The position numbers were made by a program, and so were the translations under genes. Positions 16,336 through 25,202 of a stretch of 64,000 nt of DNA are shown one piece after another. The stretch covers positions 2,542,001 through 2,606,000 of the forward strand of contig NZ_CP097218.1 in assembly GCF_023373525.1 (NCBI RefSeq), given 5' to 3'. The stretch is from Brachybacterium kimchii. Lineage in GTDB: Bacteria > Actinomycetota > Actinomycetes > Actinomycetales > Dermabacteraceae. Position 1 is the stretch's first letter. The number at the start of each line of letters is the position of its first letter. The notes under the pieces are model-generated. The model searched no databases and was not told the origin of the DNA. It saw nothing but the letters and a program-made list of their open reading frames with translations.

Positions 16336-18680
16336 CCCTTGTTCACGCGGTCGAGCATCTCCTGGAGCTGCTCGCGGCTGAACCCGCCGAGGCCGGTGAA
16401 GCGGCCGACGGGGATCTGCTCGGCCATCTTCAGCATCTCGGGGTCCGCGAACAGCCCGCTGTCGCCGAGCAGCGAGCCGAGCGCCTTCTCTCCACCGGGA
16501 AGCGCACGGATCTCGAGCGGCGTCGAGGTCATCGTCATCACCGGGCGGGGCTCGTCGCCCGCGATCTCGACGTCGGCCGCCGCACGCAGATCCCGGCTCG
16601 AGGCCCCCACCCCGACGCGGTAGGTGCCGCTCTCGACGACCCAGCCGCCGGCCGCGGGACTCCAGTACTGCAGGTCCTCCGCGGGGATCGAGATCCCCAC
16701 GCGCCGGGACTCACCGGGCGCGAGCTCGACCTCGGCGAAGCCCTTGAGCTCGCGCGGGGCGCGGGTCACGCGGGAGTCCGGCACGGAGACGTAGGCCTGG
16801 ACGATCTCGCGGCCCGCGCGGTCGCCGGTGTTCTCGACCGTCACCTCGACCTCGATGCCGCCCCCGGCCGAGGCGGTCACCACCAGATCGCTCTGCGCGA
16901 AGGTCGTGAAGCTGAGGCCGTGGCCGAAGGGATAGGCGACCTCCGCGTCCACGGCGTCGAAGCCGCGGTATCCCACGAACAGGCCCTCGCCGTAGCGCAC
17001 GTGCGAGTCCTCGCCCGGGAAATGCAGGTACGAGGGGGTGTCCTGGAGGCGCAGGGGGATGGTCTCGGCGAGGCGGCCCGAGGGGTTCGCGCGGCCGAAG
17101 AGGATGTCGGCCGTGGCCTCGCCGCCGCCCTGGCCCAGCAGCCAGCCCTCGAGCAGGGCGTTGACGCCGCGCAGCGCCTCGGGCAGGCGCACCACGGAGC
17201 CGTTCGAGAGGACAACGACCACGCGCTCGGCGACCTCCCGGACCTCCTCGAGGAGCTGCAGCTGGGCTGCGGGCAGCTCGATGTCGGTGCGGTCGAAGCC
17301 CTCGGACTCGACGTCCTCCCCGAGGCCCAGGAAGAGCACGGCGGTGCGGGCGCCGCGCGCGAGCTCGACGGCCTCGGCGCGCAGGGATTCGGAGCTCGGG
17401 GCAGCGTCCGTCTCCCCGTCGGCCGCGCCCGGGACGAAGCCGCGGGCGAACGGCACGTCCTCGCCGGCGATCGCCCGGATCGCGCCGAGCGCGTCGGTGA
17501 GCCGGGTCGGGTTCACGTGCGAGGAGCCGGCCCCCTGGTAGCGCGGGGTCTGCGCGAAGTCGCCGATGACCACGAGTCCCTCGGCGTCGGCCCCTGCCCC
17601 TGCGCCGGCCACCGTGCCCGCGCTGTCCCCCGGCTCGGCGAGGGGCAGCGTGCCGTCGTTCTCGAGGAGCACGAGCGCGCGGCGGGCCGCCTCGACGGCG
17701 ATGCGATGGTGCGACTCGGCGTCGTAGGCCGCGTCGGGGTCGGCCGCGGCGAGCGCGCGGCGCAGCAGTGCGACAGCCTTCCCGGCGGCGCGGTCCAGGG
17801 CCTCCTGGTCCACGTCACCGCGCGCGACGGCCTCGCGCAGGTCCTGCTCGCCGAAGGGGTCTGCGGGCATCTGCAGGTCCAGGCCCGCCTGCACGGACGC
17901 GGGACGGTCCTCGACCGCTCCCCAGTCGGAGACCACGAGCCCCTCGAAGCCCCACTGCTCGCGCAGGATCTCGGTGAGCAGGCGGCGGTTCCGGGCGACC
18001 GGGGTGCCGTCCACGCTGTTGTAGGAGCACATGACGGTCCACGGCTGGGCCCGCGTGACCACCGTGCGGAAGGCGCGCAGGTAGATCTCGTGCATGGTGC
18101 GCTCGTCCACGTCGACGTCCACGCGCATGCGGTCGGTCTCCTGGTTGTTCAGCGCGAAGTGCTTCACCGAGGTGCCGACGCCGCGCTCCTGCATGCCGTC
18201 CACGAAGGCGGTCGCGAGCTCGCCCGACAGGTGCGGATCCTCGGAGAGGTACTCGAAGTTGCGTCCGCACAGCGGCGAGCGCTTGATGTTCATGCCCGGG
18301 CCCAGCACCACGGAGACACCGCCGGCGAGGGCCTCCTCGGCGATCGCCCCGGCGACGGCGGCCGCGCTCGAGCGGCTCCAGGTCGAGGCGAGGCCGACGG
18401 CGGGCGGGAAGCAGGTGGCCTCGACGGAGTCGTTGAGCCCCAGGTTGTCGGCCGCGCCGGACTGCTGACGCAGTCCGTGCGGTCCGTCGCTCACCTGGAT
18501 CTGCCCGAGGCCCAGGGAGGGGGCGTCGTGGAGGTGCCAGAAGTCGGCTCCGCCGGTGAGGGCGATCTTCTCCTCCTGGCTGAGCGCGGAGACATCGGCC
18601 GACGGGTCGGCAGACCGGGCGGAGGGGTTCCGGGGGTCGGAGGGCGTGTTCTGGGGGTCGGAGGGGGTGCTCTGGGTCAT
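16332..18680 (-). CDS. glycoside hydrolase family 3 beta-glycosidase
   Basis: 782 residues in the usual order: GH3 N-terminal barrel, GH3 C-terminal sandwich and a fibronectin-like C-terminal domain. The nucleophile should be Asp252 in VVSDWGAV. KHFALNNQ at 173-180 and GPGMNIKRSPLCGRNFEY at 127-144 are family motifs. There is no signal peptide, so it should cleave imported oligosaccharides in the cytosol, releasing glucose or xylose from the non-reducing end. The ATG at 18680 follows AAGGACC. The N-terminal 25 residues are Pro/Ser/Asp repeats. It is divergent from an APC permease. Confidence 0.9.
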   Translation of the reverse strand: MTQSTPSDPQNTPSDPRNPSARSADPSADVSALSQEEKIALTGGADFWHLHDAPSLGLGQIQVSDGPHGLRQQSGAADNLGLNDSVEATCFPPAVGLASTWSRSSAAAVAGAIAEEALAGGVSVVLGPGMNIKRSPLCGRNFEYLSEDPHLSGELATAFVDGMQERGVGTSVKHFALNNQETDRMRVDVDVDERTMHEIYLRAFRTVVTRAQPWTVMCSYNSVDGTPVARNRRLLTEILREQWGFEGLVVSDWGAVEDRPASVQAGLDLQMPADPFGEQDLREAVARGDVDQEALDRAAGKAVALLRRALAAADPDAAYDAESHHRIAVEAARRALVLLENDGTLPLAEPGDSAGTVAGAGAGADAEGLVVIGDFAQTPRYQGAGSSHVNPTRLTDALGAIRAIAGEDVPFARGFVPGAADGETDAAPSSESLRAEAVELARGARTAVLFLGLGEDVESEGFDRTDIELPAAQLQLLEEVREVAERVVVVLSNGSVVRLPEALRGVNALLEGWLLGQGGGEATADILFGRANPSGRLAETIPLRLQDTPSYLHFPGEDSHVRYGEGLFVGYRGFDAVDAEVAYPFGHGLSFTTFAQSDLVVTASAGGGIEVEVTVENTGDRAGREIVQAYVSVPDSRVTRAPRELKGFAEVELAPGESRRVGISIPAEDLQYWSPAAGGWVVESGTYRVGVGASSRDLRAAADVEIAGDEPRPVMTMTSTPLEIRALPGGEKALGSLLGDSGLFADPEMLKMAEQIPVGRFTGLGGFSREQLQEMLDRVNKG

Positions 18681-18849
18681 GGCGGTCCTTCCTGCGGCGG
18701 GACGACGCGGGCCGACGGCGCGCTGCGCGCGGCTCCTGCGGATCGTGGTGATCGCACAGTACGTCCTGCGGGCTCGTCGGACCCCGAGCACTCGTAGCAT
18801 GGCCGGACTCGTCGTCCCCGACCCGTCCCCGACTCCCCCGGAGGCCACC

Positions 18850-20277
18850 TTGGCTGAACTGAAGAAGTCCCTCGGCCTGCCCTCGCTGATCGCGCTCGGC
18901 GTCGCCGGGGTCGTCGGCTCCAGCTGGATCTACACCTCCTCCTCGTTCTTCGCGGACCTCGGTGCGGGCGGCATGATCATCGGCCTGCTGATCGGCGCGG
19001 CCCTCGCCGCCTGCGTGGCCCTCGCCTACGGCGAGATGACCAGCGCCGTGCCCCGCGCGGGCGGCGAGGTCGTGTGGGGGTACACCTCGCTCGGACGCTC
19101 GGCGGGCTTCGCGACCGGCTGGTTCCACATCGGCGCCTACATCTCCTCCCTCGCCTTCTACGTCACCGCGTTCGGGACGCTGCTGGCGAAGTACGTCCCG
19201 GCGATGGACGCGATCCCCCTGTACTCGGTGGGCGGCGCGCCCGTGACGCTGCCCGTGCTCGCCGCGGGTCTCGCCCTGACCCTGGTGATCTTCGGGCTCA
19301 ACTGGTTCGGGGTCTCGCTCGGCGCGCAGATCCAGGTGGTGCTGTTCGGGGCGATGCTGCTGATCGGCGCGGCGCTCGTCATCGGCGCTCTCGTGGTCGG
19401 GTCCCCCGCGAACCTGTGGCCGATGTGGACCTCGGAGCAGCCGCCGGTCGCCTCGACCCTGCGGATGGTGGTCCCCGGCATCACCTACGTGGTCGGCTTC
19501 TCCCTGGTGGCCGTGCTCGCCGAGGAGTCGAGCCTGTCCCCGCGGCGCGTGGGCCGCGCGGTCGTCGCCACGGTCGGCTGCGCCGCCGCGTTCTACACCG
19601 CGGTGCTGCTCGCGACGGCGTACGTGGGCCCGTGGGAGGACGTCGCCGGCATGGACCTCGGGACGATCGACGCCTTCACCGCGGCCGGGCTGCCGCTGCT
19701 GGGGCTCGGCGCCTTCCTCATCGCCGTGCTGGGCCTGATCACGAGCTTCCTGGGGCTGTTCGTCGCCTCCAGCCGCGTGGTGCTCGCGCTCGCCCGCTCG
19801 CGTCTGCTCCCCCACGGCCTCGCGAAGGTCGACGAGCGCTCGGGCGTGCCCCGGCGGGCGCTGCTGTTCATCCTCGTGGTCACCGTGCTGCTCGGCCTGC
19901 TGGGTCCGGGCGCGATCATCTGGTTCCTCGACGCCGGCGGCGTGTTCCTGGGCGTCGTGTGGTTCCTCGTGGTGCTCGCGAAGTACCGTCTGCCGCGCGT
20001 CTACCCGGGGCTCGACCGCACCTACCGGGCCCGGCCCGCGTTCCTCCCGGCCGTCGGCGCGCTCGGCGCCGTGCTCGTCATCGTCTTCACCCTGGTGCCC
20101 GTGCCGGGCGTCGAGATGTCCCTGCAATGGCCGCAGGAGTATCTGATCCTCGCCGCCTGGGTGGTGCTGGGCGCGGTCCTGTTCGTCCTCACCCCGCGGC
20201 CGACGGACCCCAAGCGGGCGTTCGACGAGATGGTCGGCTCTCTCGCGGGGACCCTTCGGCAGGCGAGGCGGGACTGA
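18850..20277 (+). CDS. APC-family amino acid/polyamine permease
   Basis: 475 residues with about twelve membrane segments. The first segment has GVAGVVGSSW, the unwound-helix glycine motif of the APC superfamily, and the second contains a PRAGGEVVWGY-type signature. It should import an amino acid or amine across the membrane. TTG at 18850 is chosen because CGGAGG lies five bases before it; an ATG at 18799 in the same frame lacks a ribosome site and overlaps a TAGCAT -10-like box. Its 3' end overlaps the convergent isomerase gene by 89 bases. Confidence 0.8.
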   Translation: MAELKKSLGLPSLIALGVAGVVGSSWIYTSSSFFADLGAGGMIIGLLIGAALAACVALAYGEMTSAVPRAGGEVVWGYTSLGRSAGFATGWFHIGAYISSLAFYVTAFGTLLAKYVPAMDAIPLYSVGGAPVTLPVLAAGLALTLVIFGLNWFGVSLGAQIQVVLFGAMLLIGAALVIGALVVGSPANLWPMWTSEQPPVASTLRMVVPGITYVVGFSLVAVLAEESSLSPRRVGRAVVATVGCAAAFYTAVLLATAYVGPWEDVAGMDLGTIDAFTAAGLPLLGLGAFLIAVLGLITSFLGLFVASSRVVLALARSRLLPHGLAKVDERSGVPRRALLFILVVTVLLGLLGPGAIIWFLDAGGVFLGVVWFLVVLAKYRLPRVYPGLDRTYRARPAFLPAVGALGAVLVIVFTLVPVPGVEMSLQWPQEYLILAAWVVLGAVLFVLTPRPTDPKRAFDEMVGSLAGTLRQARRD

Positions 20278-21040
20278 GGGGATCGGCCGCGCGCACCACG
20301 GCGAGCGCGGCCGGCAGCTCCTCGGAGAGGTCGTCCCACGAGCACTCGATCGTCACGTCGGCCGTGCAGCCTCCGCGGCGCAGGGCCTCGAGGAACGCGG
20401 CGATCGGCCAATCGCCCCGCCCCGGCGGGGTGCGGCCGCTGTCGGCGACGTGGATGTGGCCCACCCGGGAGGCGTGGGCCTCGACCGTGGACAGCGATTC
20501 GCCCTCGTGCTGTACGTGGAAGAGGTCGGCGACGACGCGCATGTGTTCGAGGCCGTGAGCGTCGAGGAAGCGGGCGGCCTCGGCGATCGTGTGGATCAGG
20601 TCGGTCTCCTCCCGGCGGAGGGGCTCGAGGATGATCTCGAGGTCCCGCTGCTCCGCGAGCTCCGACGCGAGGCGGAGGACCTCCGCGAAGCGCGCCTCGC
20701 CCTCCTCTCGCAGCACGTCGGGCCCGATCGTGCGGGCGGCGCCGCTGCCCAGCACCACCTTCGCGCCGGGTCGGGCGATCGCCGCGACGGCGTCGAGCGC
20801 CGTGGTGAGGTATGCGCGGACGGCTGCGAGCGGCACCGAGGGATCGGAGACCCGCAGGGTCGAGGGCACCAGCACGGCGCACGAGCCGATGGGCTCCACG
20901 GGGGCGACCTCCGCGGCGCGCCAGACCCCGGGAGAGGCCTCGACGACGAGCCCGCCGACGACCGTCGGCTCGAGGTGGTCGGCCCCGGCGCGCAGGGCCG
21001 CGGGCTGCTGGGAGATGTCTGCGATGACTCCGTGGGGCAC
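20189..21040 (-). CDS. sugar phosphate isomerase/epimerase family TIM barrel
   Basis: 283 residues of the xylose-isomerase-like family. A Glu in IILEPLRRE near residue 140, an Asp in VVADLFHV near 175, HIHVADSG near 205 and a Glu in VTIECSW near 240 form the expected metal and substrate site. GTG at 21040 is chosen because GAGGAG precedes it by five bases. It is divergent from the first sugar ABC importer operon, with a LacI-type site 43 bases upstream, so it probably processes that imported sugar. The 3' end overlaps the convergent APC permease gene. Confidence 0.75.
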   Translation of the reverse strand: MPHGVIADISQQPAALRAGADHLEPTVVGGLVVEASPGVWRAAEVAPVEPIGSCAVLVPSTLRVSDPSVPLAAVRAYLTTALDAVAAIARPGAKVVLGSGAARTIGPDVLREEGEARFAEVLRLASELAEQRDLEIILEPLRREETDLIHTIAEAARFLDAHGLEHMRVVADLFHVQHEGESLSTVEAHASRVGHIHVADSGRTPPGRGDWPIAAFLEALRRGGCTADVTIECSWDDLSEELPAALAVVRAADPLSPASPAEGSPRESRPSRRTPAWGPSAAG

Positions 21041-21082
21041 GGGGACTCCTCGTCGATCGTGCGTGCCGGGATGAAGGGATCC

Positions 21083-21094
21083 TGACACGTTTCA
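21083..21094. promoter_or_regulatory. LacI-type operator before the isomerase gene
   Basis: TGACACGTTTCA, 12 bases with ten palindromic positions around a central CG. A weaker similar site, TGCAACCGCTTTCCA, begins at 21159. Both lie between the divergent isomerase gene and the first ABC importer operon. Confidence 0.4.
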
Positions 21095-21329
21095 ACCCTG
21101 CAGGGCCAGCATCCCGGGGACATTCGGAGGATCTGGCGATCCGTCGCTGACAACACTGTGCAACCGCTTTCCAGCAGGGGTGAGCGTCCTCACACTCGTC
21201 CGACATCAGTGCACTTGCACGCATCGAGCGCCGACCCCGCACCGGAGCGGGCGACCGCGATGCCGCCCCGCAGGCCGCACGACAGCCCGGACGGCGCGAG
21301 GACGCGACCGTCGCACAGCGAGGAGCCTC

Positions 21330-22634
21330 ATGTCCCTCACCCGCCGCACCCTGCTCGCCGCCTCCGGCGCCGGTGCCGTCGCCGTCGGCGGCGCCGCCTG
21401 CGGATCCGGCGGGGCGATGGATCCCTCCGTGCCCCTGGACATCGACGTCGCCGACGCCGACCTCTCCGGGTCGATCGCCCTGCTCACCCCGGATTTCGTG
21501 GGCGATGACCGCGCAGTGCTCGACGACGACGTCATCGCTCCCTTCGCGAAGCGGACCGGCGTCGACGTCTCCGTCGACCAGGTCGACTGGAACAAGCTCA
21601 ACGAGAAGATCTCCACCGGCATCGCCGGCGGCATCATCGCGGACGTCATCATGACCGGGGTCGGCTGGACCCAGCCCTTCGCCGAGAAGGGCATCTTCGC
21701 CGAGATCCCCGCCGACTTCATCGAGGGCCTCGGGTACGACGAGAGCGTGCTCGTGTCCACCCGCTACGACGGCCGGTACTACTCCCTCCCGCAGGCCCTG
21801 GACCTGCGCTTCATCGGCTTCCATCCCGAGCTGCTCGAGAAGAGGGGCATCGACTCCCCGCCCGAGTCGCTCGACGAGCTCGCCCAGGCGGCCGAGGAGC
21901 TCACGGGCGACGGCGTGGTGGGCCTGGACTTCCTCTCCGGAAGCGCCGGCAGCGCACGGCAGGCCTTCGTGTTCCTCCTCTACGCCTTCGGCGGCACCAT
22001 GTTCAGCGACGACGGGATGGCGCCCCGGCTGCACGAGGAGCCCGGACGGCTCGCGCTGCAGTGGATGCTCGACTGCATGGACACCGGCGCGATCGACTAC
22101 TCGATCCAGGCCGCGGAGGGGCAGCCCTCGCCGTTCCAGCAGAAGACGGCCGCCATGTCGCTGGTCTCGACCGGGAACTGGCCCACCTGGCAGACGATGA
22201 CCCCGGACCTGTGCGAGAAGGGCGCGGTGGGGACGTTCCTGCTCCCCAGCGGCGTCGACGCCGACCCGGTGATGTTCCAGGGCGGCACCTTCATCTCGAT
22301 CTCGAGCCTGTCGAAGAACAAGGACGCCGCGGCCGCGTTCATGAAGCACATGCTCGACCCCGACATCCTCGGCAAGGCGAGCGCCGCGACCGGCAAGGTG
22401 CCGCCCACGCCCGACATCCCCGAGACCGACGGCATCCGCAGCAATCTGCTGATGACCTTCGGCCTCGACAACCTCCCCTACGCGGGGGCGACCGAGGGCG
22501 GCTCCGCCGCCTACATGGAGGTCAGGGGAAATCTCGACGGCATCGTCGAGACCTGCCTGACCGGCAGGGCCACGGTCGACCAGACCCTGGCCGACATGAA
22601 GAAGCTGTGCGACGGCGCGATCAGCAGGATCTGA
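21330..22634 (+). CDS. sugar ABC transporter substrate-binding lipoprotein
   Basis: 434 residues of the family 1 extracellular solute-binding proteins. The N-terminus has twin arginines (TRRTLLA, 5-11), a hydrophobic stretch and a lipobox ending at Cys24 (VGGAAC), so it is probably exported by Tat or Sec and lipid-anchored outside the membrane. The rest has the two-lobed pattern with aromatic residues typical of sugar binding (WNKLNEK, YYSLPQALD, STGNWPTW). It heads an operon of two permeases and a DUF624 protein. The ligand is unknown; the ATPase is not encoded here. Confidence 0.9.
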   Translation: MSLTRRTLLAASGAGAVAVGGAACGSGGAMDPSVPLDIDVADADLSGSIALLTPDFVGDDRAVLDDDVIAPFAKRTGVDVSVDQVDWNKLNEKISTGIAGGIIADVIMTGVGWTQPFAEKGIFAEIPADFIEGLGYDESVLVSTRYDGRYYSLPQALDLRFIGFHPELLEKRGIDSPPESLDELAQAAEELTGDGVVGLDFLSGSAGSARQAFVFLLYAFGGTMFSDDGMAPRLHEEPGRLALQWMLDCMDTGAIDYSIQAAEGQPSPFQQKTAAMSLVSTGNWPTWQTMTPDLCEKGAVGTFLLPSGVDADPVMFQGGTFISISSLSKNKDAAAAFMKHMLDPDILGKASAATGKVPPTPDIPETDGIRSNLLMTFGLDNLPYAGATEGGSAAYMEVRGNLDGIVETCLTGRATVDQTLADMKKLCDGAISRI

Positions 22635-22644
22635 GGACCGGACC

Positions 22645-23601
22645 ATGACGACCACCGCCCCCACCGCGTCCACGGGCCGCACGGCCCCCGCCGCGAGTCC
22701 CCCTGCACCCGAGACGCGGCGACGCCGCTCCGTGCGCACCGCCGAGAAGCGCTGGGGGCTGCTGCTCGCGGCACCGGCGACGCTGCACACGCTGATCTGG
22801 ATCGGAGCGCCGATCGTCGTCGCGATCGTCCTCAGCTTCACCGCGTACGACATCATCCACGCCCCGGAGTTCTCCGGGCTCGAGAACTACGCGACGATCT
22901 TCACCGACGGATTGTTCTGGCTCTCCGTGCTGCACAACGTGATCATCGCCGCCGTCGGGATCCCCATCTCGATGTTCCTCGCGCTCGTGTTCGCCACGAT
23001 GCTCAACCGGGCCCTGCCGGGCCGCGGCGTGTTCCGGGTGATGATCTTCCTGCCCCACATCACCGCCACCGTCGCCGTCGCGATGATCTGGCTGTGGATC
23101 TACAGCCCGTCGCAGAGCGGCCTGATGAACGTGGTGCTGGGCCTGGTCGGGATCAAGCCGCTGCCCTTCCTCACCAATCCCGATCTGGCGCTGGGCAGCG
23201 TCATCCTGGTGACGATCTGGCAGGGCATCGGGCTGAAGATGCTCATCTACCTGGCGGCGCTGCAGGGCGTGGACGAGCAGATGTACGAGGCGGCGGACCT
23301 GGACGGCGCGAACTTCGTGCAGAAGTTCTTCCGCATCACCGTGCCGATGCTGAAGCCGGCGACCTTCTTCATCCTGGTCACCTCGCTGATCTCGAACTTC
23401 CAGACCTTCGACCTCATCTACATCCTCACCGAGGGCGGTCCCGCGAACTCGACCTCCGTGGTCACCTACCGCATCTACCAGACGGCATTCCAGGAGTTCC
23501 GCGTGGGGCTCGCCAACGCCCAGTCGGTGATCCTGCTGCTGATCCTGGTGGTGCTCGCGTTCCTGTCCCGCCGCATCGTCGGAGGCACCGATGACGACTG
23601 A
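22645..23601 (+). CDS. sugar ABC transporter permease (MalF type)
   Basis: 318 residues with six membrane segments after a charged N-terminus of about 35 residues. The EAA loop that contacts the ATPase reads YEAADLDGANFVQKFFRITVP near residue 215. It begins ten bases after the binding-protein gene and its stop overlaps the next permease start by 11 bases. Confidence 0.92.
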   Translation: MTTTAPTASTGRTAPAASPPAPETRRRRSVRTAEKRWGLLLAAPATLHTLIWIGAPIVVAIVLSFTAYDIIHAPEFSGLENYATIFTDGLFWLSVLHNVIIAAVGIPISMFLALVFATMLNRALPGRGVFRVMIFLPHITATVAVAMIWLWIYSPSQSGLMNVVLGLVGIKPLPFLTNPDLALGSVILVTIWQGIGLKMLIYLAALQGVDEQMYEAADLDGANFVQKFFRITVPMLKPATFFILVTSLISNFQTFDLIYILTEGGPANSTSVVTYRIYQTAFQEFRVGLANAQSVILLLILVVLAFLSRRIVGGTDDD

Positions 23602-24526
23602 TCACGCCCCGAGCATCACCGGCACCGCCCCGTCCGCGACGCGCGCACGGGACCACAGCCTGCGACGCCGCAAACGCACGTCGAACGCGCTGGTCCTGGC
23701 GTTCCTCATCGTCGCCTCGGTGATCATGGCCGCGCCGTTCCTGTGGATGGCGGTCTCCTCGATCCGCGACCCCACGGAGCTCGCCCAGGTGCCGATGCCG
23801 CTGATCCCGAAGGATCTGCGGCTCGAGAACTACAGCGAGGCGCTGGGCCGGGCGCCGTTCGCGACCTATGCGCGCAACAGCCTGATCCTCGCGACCGCGG
23901 CCGCGGCGCTCAACGTGGTCTTCGCGTCCGCATGCGGGTACGCCCTGGCCAAGCTGAGGTTCCGTCTCGCGCCGGCCGTGTTCGGCTGGATGGTCGCGTG
24001 CATCATGATCCCGTTCTACGCGACGGTGATCCCGGTCTTCCTCATGGTGCGCCACATGCCGCTGTTCGGCGGGAACACCCTCATGGGCGTGGGCGGGACG
24101 GGCTGGATCGACACCTGGTGGGCGCTCATCGTCCCCGGTGCCGTCTCCCCGTTCATGGTGTTCCTCTTCCGCCAGTTCTACGTCTCCACGCCGTCAGAGC
24201 TCATCGAGGCCGCTCGGCTGGACGGGGTGAGCGAGTTCGGGATCTTCACGCGGATCATCACCCCGCTGATCCGGCCCGGGCTGCTGACCGTGGCCCTGCT
24301 GAGCTTCGAGGCGGGATGGAACAACTTCCTGTGGCCGCTGCTGGTGACGACCTCCGACGAGCTGCGCGTCATCCAGGTCGGGATCGCCTCCTTCCGGCAG
24401 GAGGCATCGACGGACTGGCACCTGCTGATGGCGGGGACGACGCTCGCTGCGGTGCCGATGATCGTGCTGTTCCTGATCTTCCAGAGGTACTTCGTGCAGG
24501 GCTTCGCCTCGTCGGGGATCAAGTGA
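23591..24526 (+). CDS. sugar ABC transporter permease (MalG type)
   Basis: 311 residues with six membrane segments. The EAA loop reads IEAARLDGVSEFGIFTRIITP near residue 205, and the C-terminus ends in FVQGFASSGIK, a common ending of this permease type. The start lies inside the upstream permease gene, after GGAGG, so translation is probably coupled. Confidence 0.92.
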   Translation: MTTDHAPSITGTAPSATRARDHSLRRRKRTSNALVLAFLIVASVIMAAPFLWMAVSSIRDPTELAQVPMPLIPKDLRLENYSEALGRAPFATYARNSLILATAAAALNVVFASACGYALAKLRFRLAPAVFGWMVACIMIPFYATVIPVFLMVRHMPLFGGNTLMGVGGTGWIDTWWALIVPGAVSPFMVFLFRQFYVSTPSELIEAARLDGVSEFGIFTRIITPLIRPGLLTVALLSFEAGWNNFLWPLLVTTSDELRVIQVGIASFRQEASTDWHLLMAGTTLAAVPMIVLFLIFQRYFVQGFASSGIK

Positions 24527-25158
24527 CGTCGGCACCGGCGGGCGAGGCCCGGGGACTGCTGCGGTTCTTCGTGGTCCCCGGCGCGCTGATCGCGACGAAC
24601 TGGGCGGCGCTGCTCGGTGCGCTCACCGTGATCGGCCTGGTGCCGGCGCTCGCGGCGGCGACGCACACGACGGGCCGCCTGCGCGAGCACCCCGACGCCG
24701 CCTTCCGCTCGACGCTCTCCCGTGCTCTCGGCACGCTGCGGCGGGACGCCCCGACGTCGGTGCTCGCCGTGCTGGTGATCCTCGCGACCGGCTTCGACGC
24801 GCTGTTCGTCGCATCCCTTCCCAGCCCATCCCGGGTGTTCGTGGTGGGGGTCCTGATCCCGCCCGCCTGGGCGACGATCGCGTGGATCTCCGCCTACGTC
24901 CAGGTGGCGTCCGAGGCCGGGAGCGCGAGCTGGTTCGAGGTCGCGCGCGAGGCCATGGGACTGTGCGTCTCCCGTCCGCTGCGCGCGGCGCTGGCCCCCG
25001 CGGCGATCATCGCCCTGTCACCGCTCTGGCTGCTGGCGCCGCTCACGATCGCGTGCGGCTTCTCGGTCCCGCCTATGGTCGTCGGGGCCCTGTGGGGAGC
25101 ATGGGGTGCGGAGTCCCGAGAACCGCGATCATCTGCACGTCCTCGCGTCAGAGGATGA
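24523..25158 (+). CDS. DUF624 (YesL-like) membrane protein
   Basis: 211 residues with about five membrane segments. The N-terminal segment with an early NWAALL motif and the second half fit the DUF624/YesL family, found beside sugar ABC importers in Firmicutes and actinobacteria; its biochemical role is unknown. GTG at 24523 overlaps the permease stop (GTGA), so it belongs to the operon. Confidence 0.7.
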   Translation: MTSAPAGEARGLLRFFVVPGALIATNWAALLGALTVIGLVPALAAATHTTGRLREHPDAAFRSTLSRALGTLRRDAPTSVLAVLVILATGFDALFVASLPSPSRVFVVGVLIPPAWATIAWISAYVQVASEAGSASWFEVAREAMGLCVSRPLRAALAPAAIIALSPLWLLAPLTIACGFSVPPMVVGALWGAWGAESREPRSSARPRVRG

Positions 25159-25171
25159 GAAGTTCTCGGGA
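25114..25171. repeat. inverted repeat between convergent genes, terminator-like
   Basis: TCCCGAGAAC at 25114-25123 is complementary to GTTCTCGGGA at 25162-25171, with 38 bases between. It spans the 3' end of the DUF624 gene and the short gap to the convergent esterase. No U-tract is present. Confidence 0.4.
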
Positions 25172-25202
25172 TCCAGTCCGGTTCAGCGACGCCCGGACAC
25201 GC

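Noticed and set aside
20022-22856. 944-codon minus-strand open frame spanning the isomerase and the first binding protein
   Set aside because: It runs antisense to a clear lipoprotein gene and in another frame to the isomerase gene; no domain is recognisable.
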